Assembly (NCBI GenBank): GCA_903915485.1
Contig: CAIWTC010000192.1
Coordinates: 1-10,830 of the forward strand
Direction of reading: 5' to 3'
Source of the DNA: an uncultured Ignavibacteriales bacterium
GTDB lineage: Bacteria > Bacteroidota > Ignavibacteria > Ignavibacteriales > Ignavibacteriaceae
Length of the DNA: 10,830 bases
Position numbers and translations under genes: made by a program. The notes beneath the pieces are model-generated. The model was not told the origin of the DNA. It did no database searches and saw only the letters and a program-made list of their open reading frames with translations. Below are positions 7,332 to 10,830 of the stretch, in pieces (position 1 is the stretch's first letter; the number at the start of each line of letters is the position of its first letter).

Positions 7332-7913
7332 TTATATAATTCCTCTAAGATGAGTATATATTTCAGAAATTGGAAAACCTACTACATTATAATAACAACC
7401 TTTGATAGACTTTACAAATACAGAGCCAAAAGAATCTTGAATACCATATCCTCCGGCCTTATCAAACGGGCCTTTTGATGCAATGTATAAATCAACATCA
7501 GCGATATTCAATTTGTTAAATGTTACTTCTGTCTTCACTACTTTCGAAAAAACTTTTTTGTTCCTAGGGTTGTATATGCAGAACCCCGTATAAACAAAAT
7601 GAGTATTTCCACTTAACAGCATCAGCATCTCTTTTGCCTCTGCCTCATCTTTAGGTTTCCCAAGTACGAGGTCGTCAACGCTTACTATTGTATCCGCGGT
7701 AATTATAATATTCCCCTGCGGACACAACTTAATGGCTTCATCTATTTTAATTTTGGCAATTGAGATGGCAAGTTTTCCATGCTCTGCATGCGTTGGGATT
7801 GATTCATTTACTGATGGGTCGATGATTTTTATGTCTGCGCAGATTCGTTCTAAAAGTTCTTTTCTTCTCGGGGAGGTTGATGCTAAGTAAATAGTCTTTT
7901 CAATTAGTTTCAT
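7332..7913 (-). CDS. maf: Maf-family nucleoside triphosphate pyrophosphatase (dTTP/UTP type)
   Basis: House-cleaning enzyme of 193 residues that hydrolyses non-canonical or surplus nucleoside triphosphates to the monophosphate and pyrophosphate in the cytosol. Motifs in order: LASTSPRRKELL (10-21), the ITADTIV catalytic stretch (71-77, Asp74), LGKPKD (84-89), LSGNTHFVYTG (100-110), PFDKAGGYGIQ (149-159) and YYNVVGFP (174-181). The FDKAGGYGIQ form matches the YhdE-like subgroup, which acts on dTTP and UTP, rather than the m7GTP-type YceF group; this specificity is inferred. The ATG lies inside the last codons of the SpoIID-like gene (14-bp overlap) and no strong ribosome site is seen, so translational coupling is likely. 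The stop directly abuts the ATG of the LPG-TM gene. Confidence 0.93.
   Translation of the reverse strand: MKLIEKTIYLASTSPRRKELLERICADIKIIDPSVNESIPTHAEHGKLAISIAKIKIDEAIKLCPQGNIIITADTIVSVDDLVLGKPKDEAEAKEMLMLLSGNTHFVYTGFCIYNPRNKKVFSKVVKTEVTFNKLNIADVDLYIASKGPFDKAGGYGIQDSFGSVFVKSIKGCYYNVVGFPISEIYTHLRGII
7341..7346 (-). promoter_or_regulatory. Ribosome binding site of the LPG-TM gene, embedded in maf
   Basis: AGAGGA on the minus strand, 9 nt before the ATG at 7331, formed by the Arg-Gly codons near the maf C-terminus. It supports the chosen start and coupled translation. Confidence 0.75.
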
Positions 7914-9144
7914 TTATATTAATTATTTTAGTTTGGGGAAAATAGAATTGTAAAATTTCAGAATAGCTCTTGCCTTCTTTTGAAAGTTGGAATGAACCCC
8001 ATTGACACAGTCCAACACCGTGCCCGTTTCCTTTACCTTCGAGAATTATTAAGTCAAGTTTTTCGCCTTGAAACTTTTCTGTTACCTTGAATAGAGAACT
8101 TTTCAAAATTCCTTTACCGTTTTTTCTCTTGATTATATTCCTTATATCTTTTGAAAGGATATTTATAACCGAACTGTCAGAGAAATGAATATCAAGTGAA
8201 TAGGCCCGGCCTGATTCATATATGTCAGTGATGTTCATGTTAGTAATTTCCAGAGAATCTCCGATTTTCTTGCCGCTAGATTTCAATAGATTAACAATGT
8301 CCTCGGCAGAATATTCTTCCTGCCATTTGAAGAAAGGGGAGAAGCGGCAGTTTGCAGGTTCGCCATCGGGATGAGCTTTTAAGTAAGGAATCAAAGTAGC
8401 GTTAAAGACATTGCGGGAGTCTTCAATATACCCGCCGCAGCATGATGAATAAAACACTTGCGCCGGTTTACCTTCGTAGGAGACTATTAATGACTTGGTG
8501 TTATCAATTGCATAATTGCAGAGTTTGTTTTCTGTTTCTACAGAGCTAAAAACTTGTGAAAGGACGCTGGATTCTAAATCGTAATACTTTTTCTTCTCTT
8601 TGATGCGGTTGAGTGCAAATGTACGAGAAGTGATGCAGAATGCTTCAATTGCTTCCTTGAGGGAATCGGATTTGATATTCCCTAATTCAGAAGGCAGTAC
8701 ACCGCGGAGATAATCTTCAAGGTTGAGCACATTCAAAATCATTAATGATTTTCCGCTGCATACAAACCGGATGATGCCGCGGTACTTTTTCTTTTCAAAT
8801 TCTGTAAAACTTTCTTCACTTTGAAAGTCAAAGGATTCTCCGGAAAACTCTTTACCTTGAATAGTAAGTGTTATCTTTTCGGACCCGGGAGATAGTTCGG
8901 CACTGTTTGACTTCTCAACTATTGCAAACGCACTACTGTTGCGGCTAACATTGACTGTCTGATTGAAAATATATTTATGCGTTGAGTTAATCTTTTTTAT
9001 GAGTACACGGATTGGAATATCGGATGAAGATGCGTTACTGAAAACTTTTGGGGAAGAAATTAAAATAAGTGCAAGGACAAAGTTGTACTTGTTTATTATA
9101 TGCGAGAAGAATTTTTTTTGAGTTAAAAGAAAGTTGAAGAACAA
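7900..9144 (-). CDS. SpoIID/LytB-domain exported cell-wall protein
   Basis: Predicted periplasmic peptidoglycan enzyme of 414 residues. An N-terminal hydrophobic segment (about 22-37, ending KVFSNAS) is a signal peptide or anchor. The SpoIID/LytB domain spans about 136-405: NLEDYLRGVLPSEL (141-154) with a probable catalytic Glu153, EAIEAFCITSRTFAL (164-178), YSSCCGGYIEDSRNVF (232-247), YLKAHPDGEPANC (254-266) and GNGHGVGLCQWGSFQLS (372-388). Characterised SpoIID proteins are lytic transglycosylases acting on amidase-stripped glycan with a cysteine/histidine metal site; the same residues are present here. Nothing suggests sporulation, and such domains also occur in non-spore-formers. The start is uncertain: TTG at 9144 is the first usable codon (frame open back to a TAG at 9172), without a clear ribosome site. 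It overlaps maf by 14 bp and follows the FN3-like gene by 23 bp. Confidence 0.88.
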   Translation of the reverse strand: MFFNFLLTQKKFFSHIINKYNFVLALILISSPKVFSNASSSDIPIRVLIKKINSTHKYIFNQTVNVSRNSSAFAIVEKSNSAELSPGSEKITLTIQGKEFSGESFDFQSEESFTEFEKKKYRGIIRFVCSGKSLMILNVLNLEDYLRGVLPSELGNIKSDSLKEAIEAFCITSRTFALNRIKEKKKYYDLESSVLSQVFSSVETENKLCNYAIDNTKSLIVSYEGKPAQVFYSSCCGGYIEDSRNVFNATLIPYLKAHPDGEPANCRFSPFFKWQEEYSAEDIVNLLKSSGKKIGDSLEITNMNITDIYESGRAYSLDIHFSDSSVINILSKDIRNIIKRKNGKGILKSSLFKVTEKFQGEKLDLIILEGKGNGHGVGLCQWGSFQLSKEGKSYSEILQFYFPQTKIININETN

Positions 9145-9167
9145 AGCTAGTCGAAAGATAAATAGAA

Positions 9168-9569
9168 TTATCTAAACATTGCCTTGATGCTTCCCCAAGT
9201 CCTTTTAATTTCAGAGAGGCTGTGGCTGACAGCTAATTCTTTTGAGTATGAAGTGTTGTTGTCATTATCAACAATCTTTAATCTGTAAACATAAACATTA
9301 GAACTGCCGGAAGTGGTTTTGTAAACATTATCATCAGTGAATGAATAAACAGAGTTGCTGCCTTTAGCTAAAATATCTGAAATCTGAACAAAGCTGCCGT
9401 TGATAGTTCTGCGTTCGATGGTGAATGAACGGACATTAGTCTCTGTTGAAGTTTTCCAGTCTAACCGGATTTGACTTCCGACACTGCTTGCTGAGAAGTT
9501 ATCAAGGAACGCTGAGCCGATGGTCAGCGAAGTGATTAGTACCGCAAAAATGATAATAATATTTTTCAT
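9168..9569 (-). CDS. Small secreted fibronectin-III-like protein
   Basis: A 133-residue exported protein of unknown role. Residues 1-20 form a signal peptide (KNIIIIFAVLITSLTIGSA, likely cleavage after SA). The remainder (about 21-116) has the look of a single FN3-like beta-sandwich: IRLDWKTSTETNVRSFTIER (34-53), a VYSFTDDNVY turn (74-83) and VYVYRLKIVDNDNNTSYSKE (92-111). This pattern is common in secreted proteins of Bacteroidota, Chlorobi and Ignavibacteria, where it usually sits before a sorting domain. Here only a short basic tail, KRTWGSIKAMFR (122-133), follows, and no typical type IX sorting domain is present. The ATG at 9569 has a weak AAAGGA about 13 nt upstream. It is the first gene of the leftward run, 23 bp ahead of the SpoIID-like gene, so a promoter is expected in 9570-9700. 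Confidence 0.78.
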   Translation of the reverse strand: MKNIIIIFAVLITSLTIGSAFLDNFSASSVGSQIRLDWKTSTETNVRSFTIERRTINGSFVQISDILAKGSNSVYSFTDDNVYKTTSGSSNVYVYRLKIVDNDNNTSYSKELAVSHSLSEIKRTWGSIKAMFR

Positions 9570-9695
9570 GGGGTTAATTTATTCCTTTATTATTTAAAAA
9601 TCAAGGGAAATTTAAAGGATTTTTGAAAAATCTTTTGGAAGTTGATAAAGGGTCTCCGGAATGCATTTTAGAGTCTGAAAGCACTATTTGTTTAT

Positions 9696-9725
9696 TGGAT
9701 TCCCGTTTGCACTGGAATGACAAGC
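9696..9725. repeat. Imperfect short palindrome (ATTCC...GGAAT type)
   Basis: The arms ATTCC (9699-9703) and GGAAT (9714-9718) flank a partly paired centre (CGT with AC plus one mismatch) and are followed by GACAAGC. The form GATTCCCG...GGAATGACA resembles short palindromes that occur many times in diverse bacterial genomes. That it is a repeat in this genome is an inference. Confidence 0.45.
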
Positions 9726-9726
9726 T

Positions 9727-9766
9727 AACGACCTCACCCTAGCCCTCTCCTTGCAAAGGAGAGGGG
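9727..9766 (+). repeat. Palindromic repeat unit, copy 1
   Basis: The unit reads AACGACCTCACCC (9727-9739), three spacer bases, then a perfect 10-bp hairpin with arms CCCTCTCCTT (9743-9752) and AAGGAGAGGG (9756-9765) and a GCA loop. It is much richer in GC than the flanking DNA. A second copy in opposite orientation lies 100 bp to the right. No T tract follows, so it is not an intrinsic terminator. Confidence 0.85.
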
Positions 9767-9778
9767 ACAGGAATGGAC

Positions 9779-9793
9779 CGGATCGGATCGGAC
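9779..9793 (+). repeat. Three 5-bp tandem repeats (CGGAT)
   Basis: CGGAT-CGGAT-CGGAC in direct succession, just right of the first palindromic unit. It is short and could be chance, but it falls inside the repeat cluster. Confidence 0.6.
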
Positions 9794-9803
9794 AGCACAG
9801 GGT

Positions 9804-9824
9804 TGCTCCATTCGATTTGGAGCA
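9804..9824. repeat. 7-bp inverted repeat between the two palindromic units
   Basis: Perfect arms TGCTCCA (9804-9810) and TGGAGCA (9818-9824) with a 7-nt loop lie between the two copies of the larger unit. An A run follows on the + strand (9828-9835). No T run follows on either strand, so it is not a standard terminator; it may be a further repeat or a protein-binding site. Confidence 0.6.
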
Positions 9825-9859
9825 GTGAAAAAAAATATCACCACAAATCACATACATAA

Positions 9860-9920
9860 CCCTCTCCTTCGCAAGGAGAGGGATAAAGGCCTGCCAGACG
9901 ACTGGCGGGGTGAGGTTGTT
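9860..9920 (-). repeat. Palindromic repeat unit, copy 2, interrupted by a second hairpin
   Basis: Read on the minus strand, this repeats the plan of copy 1: AACAACCTCACCC (9920-9908, 12 of 13 bases as in copy 1), then a spacer, then the same perfect hairpin arms CCCTCTCCTT and AAGGAGAGGG (9860-9869 and 9873-9882, loop CGC). Unlike copy 1, a different hairpin with arms CCTGCCAG (9890-9897) and CTGGCGGG (9902-9909) sits between the two conserved parts. The outer arms of the two copies form an inverted repeat bounding 9727-9920. Confidence 0.82.
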
Positions 9921-9982
9921 GCCTTATTCCCAAACATTCTTTATTTTATACTTCAATTAAAAAAACAAATTTTGGGTGAGCT

Positions 9983-10830
9983 ATGCGCTGGTGCTTTTTA
10001 GTATTTCTTTTATTGTCAGTTAGCTTTTTTCCTCAAGCTAAGAAATCAGAAATGTCCGAGATGAGAATTATTGGTATGGCGGAATACCATCCCGAGGAAC
10101 TGATTGATTATGATGTAAAGGATGCCAACGGCGATGTTGCTGCGGGTCTAATCATAGAGACTGATTTGGTTGGACTTGCATATGATGCAAACCTGGGAAT
10201 GGTAAAGATGAATCATTCTCCGGGCCGTGATTTTCTTTTTCTTCAATACAAGGAGAGGGAACTGAAAATTATGCTAAGTGGATATGCACCGCTGCAGGTA
10301 ATCCTGAAAAAATACGGCATTACACTTGAGAAGGGTAAATCATGGCTGCTGAAACTTACTGCCGACAAGAAAAGCGAACTTATCCCAATTACCGTTAGCA
10401 CTACTCCTCCCGGCGCAACAATATTTATTGACGGCGAGAACAAGGGACAGATAAAAACATTAACGCTAAAAGACGGCGAGCATGATTTAAGAATCGAGCT
10501 CGAAGGATACTCACCTGTAACTACAAAAATAAATGTAACCCTTAACAATGCATTGTTTGAATATAAACTAGAGCAGAGGGAACCTGCGGCAGTAAACATA
10601 AACAGCACGCCAATAGGTGCAAAGATATTTATAGATAATATAGATAAGGGACTTACCAACAAAACTCTGTTTCTGTTCCCCGGTGAATATGATTTAAGGC
10701 TAAGCAGTACGGGTTACCTGGACGCATCACAAAAAATATCCGTTGCAGAAAATAAGGACAACACGTTTAATATTACCCTCTCTAAAAATGTCGGCACTCT
10801 TGCATTGGAGCTAAACCCCAAGACAGCATC
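9983..10830 (+). CDS. Secreted PEGA-repeat protein, 3' end beyond the window
   Basis: Reading from ATG 9983 the frame stays open to the window edge, giving 282 complete codons. Residues 1-19 form a signal peptide (WCFLVFLLLSVSFFPQA). Residues about 24-128 form a domain I do not recognise (RIIGMAEYHPEELIDYDVKD early on), which ends in a strand-rich stretch with LSGYAPLQVILKKYG. Two PEGA domains follow: residues about 136-180 (STTPPGATIFIDGENKG ... GEHDLRIELEGYSP) and 203-246 (INSTPIGAKIFIDNIDKG ... GEYDLRLSSTGY). A third may begin at 271 (GTLALELNP). PEGA domains are surface beta-sandwich modules thought to bind polysaccharide or anchor S-layers. An in-frame TGA at 9977 excludes an upstream start; the ribosome site is weak (GGGTGAG). 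Further repeats or a C-terminal module probably lie outside the window. Confidence 0.85.
   Translation, partial: MRWCFLVFLLLSVSFFPQAKKSEMSEMRIIGMAEYHPEELIDYDVKDANGDVAAGLIIETDLVGLAYDANLGMVKMNHSPGRDFLFLQYKERELKIMLSGYAPLQVILKKYGITLEKGKSWLLKLTADKKSELIPITVSTTPPGATIFIDGENKGQIKTLTLKDGEHDLRIELEGYSPVTTKINVTLNNALFEYKLEQREPAAVNINSTPIGAKIFIDNIDKGLTNKTLFLFPGEYDLRLSSTGYLDASQKISVAENKDNTFNITLSKNVGTLALELNPKTA

Larger units (their letters stand above)
9570..9982. other. Divergent intergenic region holding palindromic repeats
   Basis: This 413-bp stretch between divergently transcribed secreted-protein genes has no convincing reading frame. The left part (9570-9695) is AT-rich and should carry the promoter of the leftward genes; an imperfect palindrome AAAGGATTTTT/AAAAATCTTTT (9614-9636) lies 45 bp from the start codon. 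The middle (9696-9920) is GC-rich and consists of several hairpin repeats listed separately. The right end (9921-9982) is AT-rich again and presumably contains the promoter of the PEGA gene; no confident -35/-10 pair could be assigned on either side. Confidence 0.8.

Noticed and set aside
9804..9835. Terminator from the TGCTCCA/TGGAGCA hairpin
   Set aside because: The stem is followed by an A run on the + strand and has no T run downstream on either strand.
9727..9920. CRISPR array or attachment site
   Set aside because: There are only two copies, inverted rather than direct, with hairpins and no regular spacers; no cas, integrase or tRNA gene is nearby.
10243..10662. Minus-strand open frame of 139 codons
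   Set aside because: It lies antisense to the PEGA gene, whose signal peptide and two clear PEGA domains show the + strand to be coding.

Overview
The window looks like chromosomal DNA of an AT-rich, Gram-negative bacterium related to the Bacteroidota/Chlorobi/Ignavibacteria group. The basis is a multiheme cytochrome c lipoprotein, a secreted FN3-like protein, a PEGA-domain surface protein and short GC-rich palindromic repeats set in AT-rich DNA. This assignment is an inference from gene content; no rRNA or other lineage marker is present. No tRNA, CRISPR array, transposase, integrase or phage gene is visible.

Left part (1-1600, + strand): a nine-heme lipoprotein cytochrome (1-1041) is followed 32 bp later by a MarR-family regulator (1074-1553). 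A strong intrinsic terminator (1562-1598) closes this unit where it converges on the next gene.

Central part (1597-9569, - strand): genes are packed tightly and read right to left. In transcription order they are a small secreted FN3-like protein, a SpoIID/LytB-type cell-wall protein, a Maf nucleotide pyrophosphatase, an LPG-synthase-TM/UPF0104 membrane protein, NADP-dependent isocitrate dehydrogenase (icd), a YtxH-like protein, a DUF948/YtxG-like protein and an EF-G-like GTPase. Gaps run from a 14-bp overlap to 32 bp, and the run ends at a clear terminator (2124-2158). Beyond it lies a HIT-family hydrolase/phosphorylase gene with a TTG start. The cluster therefore mixes envelope functions (SpoIID, LPG-TM, YtxH/YtxG), nucleotide housekeeping (Maf), the TCA cycle (Icd) and translation (EF-G-like). 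Co-transcription is inferred from spacing.

Right part (9570-10830): a 413-bp non-coding interval separates the divergent FN3-like and PEGA genes. It holds a mosaic of palindromic repeats: two inverted copies of one hairpin unit, one of them interrupted by a second, unrelated hairpin, with a third type of imperfect palindrome beside it. From 9983 to the window edge an open + strand frame encodes the first 282 residues of a secreted PEGA-repeat protein.

Several starts are not ATG: GTG for icd and the EF-G-like gene, TTG for the HIT gene and apparently for the SpoIID gene. I see no convincing new defence or mobile system. The most unusual parts are the nested palindrome region, the duplicated diheme cytochrome module and the secreted-protein genes flanking the repeats.
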